In this document: piece by piece, positions 1 to 9,085 of the stretch
How the letters are laid out: every line of letters starts with the position of its first letter
Numbering within the stretch: position 1 is the first letter of the stretch
DNA from: Pseudoclavibacter endophyticus
Lineage (GTDB): Bacteria > Actinomycetota > Actinomycetes > Actinomycetales > Microbacteriaceae
Assembly (NCBI RefSeq): GCF_008831085.1
Contig: NZ_WBJY01000001.1
Coordinates: 124,001 to 188,000, forward strand
Length of the DNA stretch: 64,000 nt
Direction: 5' to 3'
Made by a program: the position numbers and the translations under genes
The notes under the pieces: generated by a model
What the model saw: only the letters and a program-made list of their open reading frames with translations
What the model was told of the DNA's origin: nothing
Databases searched by the model: none

Positions 1-1
1 G

Positions 2-1678
2 AAGCTCGTGTTCGTGGTCGGCCAGAACCCCGGCACGAACCACCCGCGAATGCTCTCGGCACTCAAGGAGTGCAAGGAGAACGGCGGCACGGTCGTCGCG
101 GTCAATCCGCTTCCCGAGGCGGGCCTGCTCAACTTCCGCGACCCGCAGACGCCGTCCGGCGTCGTCGGCGGCGGCACCGAGATCGCCGACGAGTTCGTGC
201 AGATCAAGGTGGGTGGCGATCTCGCGCTCTTCCAGGCGTTCGGCCACCTGCTCCTCGCCGAAGAGGCCCGCAACCCGGGAACCGTCGTCGACCGCGAGTT
301 CGTCGACACCAACACCGACGGCTTCGAGGCCTACGCGGAGGCGCGGGCGAGCATCGATTGGGATGAGACCGAGCACGCGACGGGCCTCGCCCGCGTACAG
401 ATCGAGCGGGTTGCGCAGCTGCTCATCGAAAGCCCCGCGACCACCTTCTGCTGGGCGCTCGGCATCACGCAGCAGCCGCACTCGGTCGACACGATCAAAG
501 AGATCATCAACCTGCTCCTCCTGCAGGGCAATTTCGGCAAGCCGGGCGCCGGGGCCTGCCCCGTGCGCGGCCACTCGAACGTGCAGGGCGACCGCACGAT
601 GGGCATCTACGAGAAGCCCGGCGAGGCGCTGCTCGCGAGCCTCGACAGGGAGTTCAGCATCACCGCGCCTCGCGAGTGGGGTTACGACTCGGTCGAGACC
701 GTCGCCGCCTTCGAGCGCGGCGACGTCGACGTGTTCGTGTCGATGGGCGGCAACTTCGCGCTCGCCTGCTCCGACACGGAGGCCCTCGAGGCCGGCATGC
801 AACGTGCAGGGCTCACAGTGCACATCTCGACGAAGCCGAACCGTTCGCACGTCGTGCACGGGCAGACCTCGCTGATCCTGCCGACGCTGGGCCGAACCGA
901 CGCGGACGACAAGCACGAGGCCGGCGCGCAGTTCCTTTCGGTCGAGGACTCGATGTCGATGGTGCACAGCACGCAGGGCCGCCTGCGCCCCGTGTCGGAG
1001 CACCTGCTCGCCGAACCGGTGATCGTGGCCCGCATGGCCGAGGCGGCCCTCGGCCCCGACCACCCCGTCGACTGGCGGGCCATGGCCGAAGACTACGACG
1101 TCATCCGCGATCACATCGCACGCACCCTGCCCGGGTTCGAAGCGTTCAACCGGCGCGTGCGCGAGCGCAACGGGTTCCAGCTGCCGAGCCCGCCGCGCGA
1201 CAGCCGCTCGTTCGCGACGTCGATCGGCCGCGGCATCTTCACGGTGAGCCCGCTCGAGTACCTCGACCCGCCGGCCGGCCACCTGATCCTGCAGACCGTG
1301 CGCAGCCATGACCAGTACAACACCACGTTCTACGGGCTCGACGACCGCTACCGGGGCGTGAAGGACGGCCGTCGCGTCATCCTGATCCACCCCGACGACC
1401 TCCACCGCCTCGAGCTCGAAGACCGGCAGCTCGTCGATGTGATCTCGGTGTTCAACGGCACCGAGCGTCGCGCCGATCGCTTCCGCCTCGTTTCGTACCC
1501 CACCGCGCGACAGTGTGCGGCGGCGTACTTCCCGGAGGCCAATGCCCTCGTCCACCGCGAGAACGTGGCCCGGGAGTCGAACACACCGGGCTACAAGGCC
1601 ATGTACGTGCGGTTCGTGCCGCATGACGAGAGCCGCGAGCAGCGCGAGACGGCGTTCACACCCGGCCGACGCGACTAG
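2..1678 (+). CDS. FdhF/YdeP-type molybdopterin oxidoreductase, C-terminal part (partial)
   Basis: The frame is open from base 2, so the true start lies before the window; about 558 residues remain. The protein matches the FdhF/YdeP (formate dehydrogenase H-like) molybdopterin family as I know it: an early GQNPGTNHPRM segment, GNFGKPGAGACPVRGHSNVQGDR in the middle of the fragment, and a C-terminal molydopterin-dinucleotide-binding part around SHDQYNTTFYGLDDRYRG. The FeS and active-site region would lie upstream and cannot be judged. Its place directly beside molybdate uptake and Moco synthesis genes fits a molybdoenzyme. The convergent modBC gene begins one base after its stop. The substrate is unknown; members of this family are often annotated as formate dehydrogenase without proof. 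Confidence 0.9.
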   Translation, partial: KLVFVVGQNPGTNHPRMLSALKECKENGGTVVAVNPLPEAGLLNFRDPQTPSGVVGGGTEIADEFVQIKVGGDLALFQAFGHLLLAEEARNPGTVVDREFVDTNTDGFEAYAEARASIDWDETEHATGLARVQIERVAQLLIESPATTFCWALGITQQPHSVDTIKEIINLLLLQGNFGKPGAGACPVRGHSNVQGDRTMGIYEKPGEALLASLDREFSITAPREWGYDSVETVAAFERGDVDVFVSMGGNFALACSDTEALEAGMQRAGLTVHISTKPNRSHVVHGQTSLILPTLGRTDADDKHEAGAQFLSVEDSMSMVHSTQGRLRPVSEHLLAEPVIVARMAEAALGPDHPVDWRAMAEDYDVIRDHIARTLPGFEAFNRRVRERNGFQLPSPPRDSRSFATSIGRGIFTVSPLEYLDPPAGHLILQTVRSHDQYNTTFYGLDDRYRGVKDGRRVILIHPDDLHRLELEDRQLVDVISVFNGTERRADRFRLVSYPTARQCAAAYFPEANALVHRENVARESNTPGYKAMYVRFVPHDESREQRETAFTPGRRD

Positions 1679-3727
1679 CTACAGCGGGAAGTACGTCGCG
1701 TCCGCCTCGGCGAACGTGAAGCGAGCCCAGGTGCCCGGCTCCAGGTCGAGGTCGGCCACGACGGAGGGCGAGACGTCGGCGGCGATCGCGCCCGCGTGGA
1801 TCCGGATGCCGTCGTCGCGGGGTTCCAGATCGTTCACGATCCCGCTGATCGCGTTTTCCCCGGAGGTCGACGCGAAGGCGGAAGCGGGCGGATCGCTCCA
1901 CACGGCGACGCGCGACGGCCGCACCGCGACGCCGACGCGGCTCCCCGGAGCGGAGCCCTCGGCGCCGGCGGACGGCGCAGCGCGCAGGAGGTCACCGGTG
2001 TCGGTGCGCACCGCGCCGCCGGCCTCGAGGGTGCCGACGAGGAGGTTCAGGCCGGCGAGCCGGGCTGCGAATGGGGTCGTCGGCCGCTCGAGCACGTCGC
2101 GCGTTCGGCCGGAATCGACGACGCGGCCGTCTTCGATCAGCGCCACCCTGTCGGCGAGCGTCACGGCGTCGAGTGCGTCGTGCGTGACGATGATCGTCGT
2201 TCGACCGGCGAGCGCGTCGCGCAAGAGGCGGCGGAGCGCCGGAACGACCGACGCGTCCAGCGCGGCCATGGGCTCGTCGAGCAGGAGCAGCTCAGGGTCT
2301 CCGGCCAGCGCCCGGGCGACCGCGATGCGCTGCGCCTGACCGCCCGACAGCTCGGCCGGTTTGCGGTCGGCGAGCTCGGCCGCGCCAACGCGGCCGAGCC
2401 ATTCGTCGGCCACGCGACGCGCCTCGCGCCGCGTGGTCCCGCGACTGCGCGGACCGAACGCGACGTTGTCACGGGCCGTGAGGTTGGGGAAGAGGAGCGC
2501 CTCCTGCGCGAGCAGCGCGACGCCGCGCTCGTGCGGGCGCCGTGCTCGACGGCGGCCGCCGGCATCCACCTCGAACAGCACCCGGTCGCCGAGCCGCGCC
2601 TGCCCCGAATCGGCCGCGATGAGGCCCGCGGCGAGGGCGAGCAGGGTCGACTTCCCGGCGCCGTTGGGCCCGAGCAGCGCGACGGTCTCGCCCGCGGCCA
2701 CCTCGAGCTCGACGTCGACGTCGCGCTCGCGCACCGACGCGCGCAGCTCGAACCGCTTCGGCGGCCGGTGCGCTCCCGAGCGCGTCTCGCGCTTCGTGCC
2801 GGCGGCCGGGGCGGGAGACGGCGGGCGGTCGGCCATCGACGGCCGGCCGCGACGCGGCTGATCGCGATGCCCGCGCAGCGGCCTCGCCCCGACCCCGTGC
2901 GTGAACGCGACGATGATGATGGCGACGACGACGAGCACGAGTGATAGGGCGACGGCTGCATCGGGGTCGGTCTCGCGCTGCAGATAGATCTCGAGCGGCA
3001 GGGTGCGGGTCGTGCCCTGCAGGGAGCCCGCGAACGTGAGCGTCGCGCCGAACTCCCCGAGTGCGCGTGCGAAGGAGAGCACGGCCCCCGAGACGACGGC
3101 GGGCAGCACGAGGGGCACCGTGACGCGCCGCAGCACCGTGGTGGGCCCGGCCCCGAGCGTGGCGGCGACCGCCTCGTAGCGGGTGCCGGCCGTCCGCAGC
3201 GCACCCTCGAGGCTGAGGACGAGGAACGGGAGGGCGACGAAGGTCTGGGCGATGACGACGGCGGTCGTGGAGAACGCGACCGAGACGCCGAGCAGCTCGA
3301 GATTGCGGCCGAGGAGCCCCTGGCGGCCGAATGCCGACAGGAGCGCGATGCCCCCGACGACGGGCGGCAGCACGAGCGGCACCAGGACGAGCGCGCGCGC
3401 AATTCGCTTGGCGGCGAACTCGATGCGGGCAAGCACGATCGCCATCGGCACCCCGAGCGCGACGCAAAGGGCCGTGGCGACGAGCGAGGTGCGCAGGCTC
3501 AGCCACAGCGCGTCGAGCGACGCGGGCGCGGTGACGAGGCGGATGAACTCGGCCCAGTTGACGCGCCACGCCATGCTCGCGAGCGGCAGCAGCACGAAGG
3601 CCGTGCCAACGACCGCCGCTGCGATGACCCAGCCGGGCACGCCGATGGGCGCCGTGGTGCCCGCGGCGATCGTGCCCGCGCCCGGGGCGCGGCGGTGCCC
3701 CGCACGCCCGGTGTCCCGGTCAGTCAC
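1679..3727 (-). CDS. modBC: Molybdate ABC transporter permease-ATPase fusion
   Basis: A single 682-residue frame joins ModB and ModC. Residues about 30-260 are a hydrophobic permease with the EAA-type loop ([11 protein letters not shown]). After a basic linker comes an ABC ATPase with Walker [10 protein letters not shown], signature [15 protein letters not shown] and Walker [13 protein letters not shown]. The last 90 residues look like a TOBE/molybdate-binding domain. The GTG start at 3727 overlaps the modA stop (GTGA), implying translational coupling; the longer upstream frame overlaps modA and is not coding. No stop separates the two domains, so the fusion is real in this sequence. Together with ModA it would import molybdate for Moco synthesis encoded nearby. 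Confidence 0.92.
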   Translation of the reverse strand: MTDRDTGRAGHRRAPGAGTIAAGTTAPIGVPGWVIAAAVVGTAFVLLPLASMAWRVNWAEFIRLVTAPASLDALWLSLRTSLVATALCVALGVPMAIVLARIEFAAKRIARALVLVPLVLPPVVGGIALLSAFGRQGLLGRNLELLGVSVAFSTTAVVIAQTFVALPFLVLSLEGALRTAGTRYEAVAATLGAGPTTVLRRVTVPLVLPAVVSGAVLSFARALGEFGATLTFAGSLQGTTRTLPLEIYLQRETDPDAAVALSLVLVVVAIIIVAFTHGVGARPLRGHRDQPRRGRPSMADRPPSPAPAAGTKRETRSGAHRPPKRFELRASVRERDVDVELEVAAGETVALLGPNGAGKSTLLALAAGLIAADSGQARLGDRVLFEVDAGGRRRARRPHERGVALLAQEALLFPNLTARDNVAFGPRSRGTTRREARRVADEWLGRVGAAELADRKPAELSGGQAQRIAVARALAGDPELLLLDEPMAALDASVVPALRRLLRDALAGRTTIIVTHDALDAVTLADRVALIEDGRVVDSGRTRDVLERPTTPFAARLAGLNLLVGTLEAGGAVRTDTGDLLRAAPSAGAEGSAPGSRVGVAVRPSRVAVWSDPPASAFASTSGENAISGIVNDLEPRDDGIRIHAGAIAADVSPSVVADLDLEPGTWARFTFAEADATYFPL

Positions 3728-4551
3728 GGAGCGCCGAACCCGGCGTCGGCAAGCACGGCCCGGCCGGTCGCCCCGGTCACGAAATGGACGAACGCATCGG
3801 CAAGCGCGGGATGCCCGCTCGCGGCGACCGGCGCGATGGGGTACGCGTTCACGGCGGCGCTCGACTCCGGGAAGTCGACGGCGTCGACGGCGTCGCCCGC
3901 GCCCGCGACGTCGGTGACGTAGACGAGTCCGGCGTCGGCCTCGCCCGACGACACCTTGCCGAGCACGTCGGTGACGGCCGACTCCTCGCTCGCGGGCGCC
4001 AGCGTGACGTCCGCCTCGCGCTCGACGCGCTCCGTGGCGGCCCCGCACGGAACCTGCGGGGCGCAGACGACGACGCGCAGCCCGGGGTCTTCGAGATCCG
4101 AGAGCGATGTGACGCCGGCCGGGTTGCCGGGAGGGACGGCGATCGTCAGCACGTTCGTCGCGAAGTCGACCGGCGCATCCGCGTCGATGACGCCGGCCTC
4201 GGTGAGCGTGGTCATGTTCGCCTCGTCGGCCGACGCGAACACGTCAGCGGGGGCGCCCTCACTGATCTGTGTCACAAGGTCGCTCGAGCCGGCGAAACTC
4301 ACGTCGATGCTGGCTTCCGGATGCTCGGCTTCGAACTGCTCGGCGAGCTCGGTGAAGGGCGCGTTCAGCGAGGCTGCCGCGAACACCGTGATCGAGCCCG
4401 CGAGGGACGCTCCCGTGGTGGTGCCCGCGTCGCTCGAGCCGGGGGCGCCGTTGCCCGTCGACGCACTGCAGGCCGCGACGGTGAGCGCGGAGGCGGCGGC
4501 GATCGCGACGGCGCTCGCGCGGAGACCGCGGCGTGTGAGGGCGCGGGGCAC
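3724..4551 (-). CDS. modA: Molybdate-binding lipoprotein
   Basis: This 275-residue protein has a twin-arginine-like basic N terminus, a hydrophobic stretch and a lipobox ending at VAAC, so it is probably a membrane-anchored lipoprotein. The mature part carries ModA signatures: [10 protein letters not shown] near the N terminus, [11 protein letters not shown], and [12 protein letters not shown] toward the C terminus. ModA captures molybdate (or tungstate) outside the cell and delivers it to ModBC. The GTG start at 4551 lies 2 bases after the stop of the upstream Mop-domain gene and the stop overlaps modBC, so the three genes form one tight operon. The longer frame upstream is the shadow of the Mop-domain gene. 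Confidence 0.93.
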   Translation of the reverse strand: MPRALTRRGLRASAVAIAAASALTVAACSASTGNGAPGSSDAGTTTGASLAGSITVFAAASLNAPFTELAEQFEAEHPEASIDVSFAGSSDLVTQISEGAPADVFASADEANMTTLTEAGVIDADAPVDFATNVLTIAVPPGNPAGVTSLSDLEDPGLRVVVCAPQVPCGAATERVEREADVTLAPASEESAVTDVLGKVSSGEADAGLVYVTDVAGAGDAVDAVDFPESSAAVNAYPIAPVAASGHPALADAFVHFVTGATGRAVLADAGFGAP

Positions 4552-4553
4552 GA

Positions 4554-4970
4554 TCAGGCCTTTCCGGCCGGGGTCTCGATGATGACGGTGGTCGCCTTCA
4601 CCACGGCGATCGCGACGGAGCCGGGCTCGAGCCCGAGCTCGCGAACGGCCTCGCTGCTCATCAGCGACACGATGCGATGGGGGCCGCACTGCATCTCGAC
4701 TTGCGCCATGACCGTGTCCATCGTGATATCGGTGACCACCCCGACGAGTCGGTTCCGGGCCGATCGGCCGATCTCGGACGGATCTGCGGGCAGCACGGCG
4801 TTCTCGCGGGCGAGGCGGGCCATGTCGAGGGAGTCCACGACGGTGCGCCCCGACCCGTCGCGTTCGCTCGCGAGCGTGCCCGCGTCGACCCACCGCCGCA
4901 CCGTGTCGTCGCTCACGCCGAGATACGCGGCCGCATGCTTGATCCTGATCTGCGTCACAACGTCAATCAT
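4554..4970 (-). CDS. Molbindin-type regulator (excisionase-like HTH plus Mop domain)
   Basis: A 138-residue protein. Residues 5-50 resemble the MerR/excisionase helix-turn-helix (IKHAAAYLGVSDDTVRRWVDAG). Residues 70-134 form a single Mop (molybdate-binding) domain (ARNRLVGVVTDI, followed by MAQVEMQCGPHRIVSLM). Such HTH-Mop proteins in actinobacteria are taken to sense molybdate and control mod genes; that role is inferred here from its place as first gene of the mod operon. The ATG at 4970 was chosen because the fold starts there and the upstream frame has low-complexity Arg-rich sequence. It is divergent from moeB, with 116 bases between. Confidence 0.88.
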   Translation of the reverse strand: MIDVVTQIRIKHAAAYLGVSDDTVRRWVDAGTLASERDGSGRTVVDSLDMARLARENAVLPADPSEIGRSARNRLVGVVTDITMDTVMAQVEMQCGPHRIVSLMSSEAVRELGLEPGSVAIAVVKATTVIIETPAGKA

Positions 4971-5074
4971 ATCGCCGCACCTGCGTGCACGATCAGGCGG
5001 AGCATCCGCATACCGGGTTTGTGTCAGGCCGTCGCGCGCGCTGACCCAGCGTGCGCGATGTCGGTGGCGGGCTC

Positions 5075-5080
5075 TACGGT
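5075..5080 (+). promoter_or_regulatory. -10 box for leaderless moeB transcript
   Basis: TACGGT lies 6 bases before the GTG at 5087. With initiation about 7 bases after the box, the transcript would begin at the start codon. No Shine-Dalgarno sequence is visible before that GTG. The same spacing recurs before several other genes in the window. No good -35 box is visible. Confidence 0.45.
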
Positions 5081-5086
5081 TGTGGG

Positions 5087-6436
5087 GTGGATGAGAACCA
5101 GCGCTGGGGCGAAGCGGGGGTGCGTCCGTCGGCCGAGGCCGAGCGCACCTCGCGTCAGCGCGCCCTGCCCTGGATCGGCGACATCGGACAGCGCCGGCTG
5201 CGAGACGCACGCGTGCTCATCATCGGCGCGGGCGGCATCGCCGCGCCCGCCGTACAGTATCTCGCCGGAGCCGGGGTCGGGCGCCTCGATCTGCTCGACG
5301 ACGACGTGATCGAGACGAGCAATCTCGCACGGCAACTGCTCTTCACCCAGGCCGATGTCGGTAGGCCGAAGGCGGCGACGCTCGCGGCGGCGGCGGCGCG
5401 CCTGGCGCCGGCCACGCGCGTGGAGGCGCATGACGTGCGGTTGACCGCCGCGAACACCGTCGAGATCATTCGCGTGCTGGCGCCCGATGTCGTGGTCGAC
5501 ACGACCGATGACTGGGCCACCCGCTTCGCCATCGCCGACGCGTGCGCTGAGTGCGGCGTCCCGCTGGTCTGGCCGTCCGTCATCGGCACCGACGCGAAGC
5601 TCACCGTCTTCACGGGGCGCGCCGGCGACCCGGCGATCGACGACCTCGTCGATCGCGAGACCGTGCAGCGGCATCCCGTGTCGTGCGCGGCCCAGGGCGT
5701 ACTCGGTCCTGTTGTCGGCCAAGTGGGCGCGATGGCGGCGACCGAGGCGATCAAGCTGCTCGTCGGCGCCGGGCGCCCGCTCGTGGGCCGTGTCGCGGTG
5801 ATCGACGGGCTCGGCGCGACGATGCGCGAGATACCCCTCGTCGCGCGGCGAGCCGCTGCCTCGGTTGCTGAGCCCGGTGAGTCGGCCGCACGTCCCGGAG
5901 ACGCGGGCGAGGCCGCCGGCCGCCGCGGCCCTGAGTGGGTGCGCCGTGCGCGTCCGGCCGCGGGCCCGAGCTCGACCGAGCAATGGGGCGCTTGGAGCCC
6001 TCCGCGCACGGGTTCCGTGACGCGACCGATCCCGCTTCCCAGTCGCGCCGCCGCCGGCGAGCTGCGGTCGCGGCTGACGACGATCGGCGAGATGGTCGCC
6101 GCCCCCCTCGGCACCGTGCTCGTCGACGTGCGCGAGCCGTCCGCGCCCGCATTGCCGTGGCCGCCCCGTGGGCTCGAACTCGTCGAACTCGAGCGCGCGC
6201 CGCTCGAGTCGCTCGCGAGCGCGATCGATGCGGGTGAGCTGCCCGGCTCCATCGAGCGTGCCACGCGCGTGGTCGTCGCCTGCGCCTTCGGCCCCCGGGC
6301 CAGGCATGCCGCAGCGATGCTGCGTGCTGCCGGGGTTCCCGGCGTCGCCGTGCTCGACGAGGGAACGGCGGGTCTGCGGACCGCCGGGTCGGATGCTCCG
6401 GCGGCACCGACCGGGGGAGCGGTGCCCCGTGGGTGA
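5087..6436 (+). CDS. moeB: MoeB/ThiF-type adenylyltransferase with C-terminal rhodanese domain
   Basis: A 449-residue protein. The N-terminal half is a ThiF/MoeB adenylating domain: nucleotide-binding GAGGIAAP, then LLDDDVIETSNLARQ and the conserved Cys in HPVSCAAQGVLGP. The C-terminal third (from about residue 325) is rhodanese-like with a candidate active-site loop CAFGPR. In Moco synthesis such MoeBR proteins adenylate and thiocarboxylate the MoaD C terminus. The CxxC pairs that bind zinc in E. coli MoeB are absent; the region where the first pair should be reads DPAIDDLVDRE. An Ala/Arg/Pro-rich linker joins the domains. GTG 5087 was chosen because a -10 box precedes it at leaderless distance. 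The gene overlaps moeA by 8 bases. Confidence 0.88.
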   Translation: MDENQRWGEAGVRPSAEAERTSRQRALPWIGDIGQRRLRDARVLIIGAGGIAAPAVQYLAGAGVGRLDLLDDDVIETSNLARQLLFTQADVGRPKAATLAAAAARLAPATRVEAHDVRLTAANTVEIIRVLAPDVVVDTTDDWATRFAIADACAECGVPLVWPSVIGTDAKLTVFTGRAGDPAIDDLVDRETVQRHPVSCAAQGVLGPVVGQVGAMAATEAIKLLVGAGRPLVGRVAVIDGLGATMREIPLVARRAAASVAEPGESAARPGDAGEAAGRRGPEWVRRARPAAGPSSTEQWGAWSPPRTGSVTRPIPLPSRAAAGELRSRLTTIGEMVAAPLGTVLVDVREPSAPALPWPPRGLELVELERAPLESLASAIDAGELPGSIERATRVVVACAFGPRARHAAAMLRAAGVPGVAVLDEGTAGLRTAGSDAPAAPTGGAVPRG

Positions 6437-7700
6437 GCTGGTATCGCTCGAGACCCACCTTGCGAGCGTGTTGCGTGAGAGCGGGCCGCTTGCGCCCGTC
6501 ACGGTGCCGATCGAACAGGGGCTCGGGTTGCGGCTCGCTGCCGACATCGTCGCCGTGCACGCGCTCCCGACCGTCGACAATTCGGCCATGGACGGCTACG
6601 CGGTTCGCCGGGCATCGGTCGCGGGTGCGAGCCCCGCTGCTCCGGTGCGACTGCGCGTGGTCGCCGACATCCCCGCGGGGAGTGGCGATGATCCGGCGCT
6701 CCGCGACGGCGAGTGCGCGCGGATCATGACCGGGGCGCCCGTGCCGTCAGACGCAGACGCCATTGTCCCGTTCGAGGCGACGACGCTCGGCACCGACATC
6801 GCGACCGCGGCGCCCGAGGCGATCGACGTGACGAACGAGCCGAGGCCCGCGGCGCACATCCGGCGCCGCGGCGAAGACATCGAACCGGGCGAGCTCGTCC
6901 TGCCCGCAGGAGCGCGGCTCGGCGCGCGCGCCGTCGCGGCGGCGATCGCGGCGGGTGCGACAACGGCGGTCGTCGTTCCGCGCCCTCGCGTCGCGGTCGT
7001 CTCGACGGGCGACGAGCTTCTGCCGGCCGGGGCGCCGCTCACTCGAGGGCGCATCCCCGACAGCAACAGCCCGCTGCTCGCCGGCCTCGTCACCGAGGCC
7101 GGTGCCGAACTCGCCCGCGTCGAGCGCGCCGGCGACGAACCGGGCCCCTTCATCGACGCGCTGTACGCGCTCGCCCGCGACGTCGACGTCGTCATCACGA
7201 CCGGCGGCGTGAGCGTCGGCGCCTTCGACGTCGTGCGGATCGCGTTGGAAGAGCGCGGCGTCGAGTTCCACAAGGTCGCCATGCAGCCCGGCAAGCCGCA
7301 GGGCTTCGGCCGACTCGCACGCAGCGACGGTGAGGGCCGTTCGGGTCCGCTCATGTTCTGCCTCCCGGGCAATCCCGTGAGCGTGTTCGTGAGCTTCGAG
7401 GCCTTCGTCCGCCCAGCCCTGCGAGCTCTCGCGGGTGAGGTGGGGCCCGCGCACATCGAGCGCGTCGGCATCGCGTCCGAGGGTTGGCGGTGCCCACCCG
7501 GCCGTCTGCAGCTCATGCCCGTGCGCACGCTCGGCGTCGACGGCAACGGGCGCTCGGCCATCGCCCCGGCGACGGCCGGCGGTTCCGGCTCGCACCTGGT
7601 CGCACGACTCGCCAGGGCCGACGCGCTCGCCATCGCGCCCGCCGACGCCGCCGACGTCCGGGTGGGCGACGAACTCACGATCTGGGAGGTCCTTCCGTGA
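6429..7700 (+). CDS. moeA: Molybdopterin molybdenumtransferase
   Basis: A 423-residue protein, the usual MoeA length. It shows the family motifs VDNSAMDGYA near residue 45, GEDIEPGELVLPAG for the domain after it, VISTGDEL-like VVSTGDELLPAG, then TTGGVSVGAFDVV and LPGNPVSVFVSFE. MoeA inserts molybdate into adenylylated molybdopterin to make active Moco. GTG at 6429 is chosen; it overlaps the end of moeB, and a GGGGGAG stretch lies about 10 bases upstream. The stop overlaps the moaC start, so moeB-moeA-moaC and the following genes look translationally coupled. Confidence 0.95.
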   Translation: MGELVSLETHLASVLRESGPLAPVTVPIEQGLGLRLAADIVAVHALPTVDNSAMDGYAVRRASVAGASPAAPVRLRVVADIPAGSGDDPALRDGECARIMTGAPVPSDADAIVPFEATTLGTDIATAAPEAIDVTNEPRPAAHIRRRGEDIEPGELVLPAGARLGARAVAAAIAAGATTAVVVPRPRVAVVSTGDELLPAGAPLTRGRIPDSNSPLLAGLVTEAGAELARVERAGDEPGPFIDALYALARDVDVVITTGGVSVGAFDVVRIALEERGVEFHKVAMQPGKPQGFGRLARSDGEGRSGPLMFCLPGNPVSVFVSFEAFVRPALRALAGEVGPAHIERVGIASEGWRCPPGRLQLMPVRTLGVDGNGRSAIAPATAGGSGSHLVARLARADALAIAPADAADVRVGDELTIWEVLP

Positions 7701-8170
7701 CCACGCCATTCACCCACCTCGACGGCGCCGGCCGCGTGCGCATGGTCGACGTGACCGAGAAGGCCCCGACCGTGCGCTCGGCGACGGCACGCGGCCGCGT
7801 CACCTGCGGTCCGGAGGTCATGTCCGCGCTCCGTGATGGCACCACGCCAAAGGGAGACGTGTTCGCGCTCGCCCGCATCGCGGGGATCGCGGGGGCCAAA
7901 CGCACGGCCGAACTACTGCCGCTCGCGCACATCATCGGCGTGCACGGCGCGGTCGTCGACGTCGAGCTCGCCGACGACGGCGTCGAGCTGACGGCAACCG
8001 TGCGCACCGCCGACCGCACCGGTGTCGAGATGGAGGCGCTCACGGCCGTGTCGATCGCGGCGCTCTCGGTGGTCGACATGGTCAAGGGCATCGACAAGTC
8101 GGTCGCCATCGAGCGCGTCGAGCTCGTCGAGAAGACCGGCGGCAAGAGCGGAACGTGGCGGCGCCAATGA
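7697..8170 (+). CDS. moaC: Cyclic pyranopterin monophosphate synthase
   Basis: A 157-residue protein of normal MoaC length. Family signatures are present: FTHLDGAGRVRMVDVTEK near the start, GIAGAKRTAELLPLAH in the middle, and the TGVEMEALTAVSIAALSVVDM stretch with the conserved Lys after it (VKGIDK). With MoaA it converts GTP to cyclic pyranopterin monophosphate, the first Moco intermediate. GTG 7697 overlaps the moeA stop by the GTGA arrangement and its own stop overlaps the next ATG. Confidence 0.96.
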   Translation: MTTPFTHLDGAGRVRMVDVTEKAPTVRSATARGRVTCGPEVMSALRDGTTPKGDVFALARIAGIAGAKRTAELLPLAHIIGVHGAVVDVELADDGVELTATVRTADRTGVEMEALTAVSIAALSVVDMVKGIDKSVAIERVELVEKTGGKSGTWRRQ

Positions 8171-9036
8171 GCGCGAGCGGGAATGGGCAGGACAGCGGTG
8201 CGGGCAACGTCGGGCCGGGCGGTATGCCCTGGTCGGGGGCCGCTTCCGGTCCGGGCGCCGCGTCCAGTCCGGGCGTCGCTTCCGAGACGGGGGCCGTCGC
8301 TTCCGAGACGGGGGCCGTCGCCGCCGCGATCGTGCTCGCCGGCGGGCGGGCCTCGCGACTCGGTGGAACGTCGAAGGTGCTGCTGCGCATCCACGGCAGG
8401 CCGGCCCTCGCGCGCGTGATCGACGCGCTCATCGCCGCGCATCGGTCGAGCATCGCGGTCGTCGGCCCGGCGGACGAGGTCGTCGCGGCGTTGCGGCACG
8501 ATCCTGCGACGTCCGGTGGCGGAACAGCCGGCGACGACGAGCGCCGGAGCGTCGTGCGCGTCGCGATCGAGGAAGACCGGTTCGGGGGACCGGCGGTGGC
8601 GGTGGCCGCCGGGGTGGCCGAGCTGCTCGATGCCGGGGTGCCAGGTGACGCTCTCGTCGACCTGCTGCCGTGCGACCTCGTGCGGCCCGCCGACGTGGTC
8701 GCGGCGCTCGACGCGGCTTTGGAGGCGCCGAGCGACGAAGGGCGGGGCGCCGCGTCATCACTCTCGGCAGCGTCCCATGATGCAGGCGCCGATGGCGTCA
8801 TGCTCGTCGACGAAGACGGCCGCGAGCAGTGGCTGGCCACACGCATCCGGCTCGATGCCCTGAACTCGGCCCTCGCTGGCGTTGAGGCTGGCGAGCCGTT
8901 GCGCGGCCGCCTCGGTGGCCTCCGCCTTTCGAGACACGCCGTCGGCGCGAACGTCACCCCGGATATTGATACGCCATCAGACGTGGCGGCGTACGGTGCT
9001 GTCGTGCACCTCGGCAACGGGCCGTTGTGCCTCTGA
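8167..9036 (+). CDS. MobA-like nucleotidyltransferase
   Basis: A 289-residue protein with an NTP-transferase domain starting near residue 50: LAGGRASRLGGTSKVLL is the MobA-type nucleotide-binding loop, and DLLPCDLVRPADV corresponds to the metal-binding Asp strand. The C terminus has DIDTPSDVAAYG, typical of the family. The likely role is attaching GMP (or another nucleotide) to molybdopterin to give a dinucleotide cofactor, judged by its place between moaC and moaD. The first 45 residues are a Gly/Ser/Ala-rich extension including a tandem repeat. ATG 8167 overlaps the moaC stop (ATGA). Confidence 0.85.
   Translation: MSASGNGQDSGAGNVGPGGMPWSGAASGPGAASSPGVASETGAVASETGAVAAAIVLAGGRASRLGGTSKVLLRIHGRPALARVIDALIAAHRSSIAVVGPADEVVAALRHDPATSGGGTAGDDERRSVVRVAIEEDRFGGPAVAVAAGVAELLDAGVPGDALVDLLPCDLVRPADVVAALDAALEAPSDEGRGAASSLSAASHDAGADGVMLVDEDGREQWLATRIRLDALNSALAGVEAGEPLRGRLGGLRLSRHAVGANVTPDIDTPSDVAAYGAVVHLGNGPLCL
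8275..8316 (+). repeat. 21-bp tandem repeat in the mobA-like gene
   Basis: Two exact copies of a 21-base unit (8275-8295 and 8296-8316) encode the duplicated VASETGA in the N-terminal extension of the MobA-like protein. It looks like a slippage duplication that keeps the frame and lies outside the catalytic fold. Confidence 0.8.
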
Positions 9037-9085
9037 GCCGGCCGACAAGCACGGCGGCCAACCCCGGAGCGTCGACGGAGGAACC

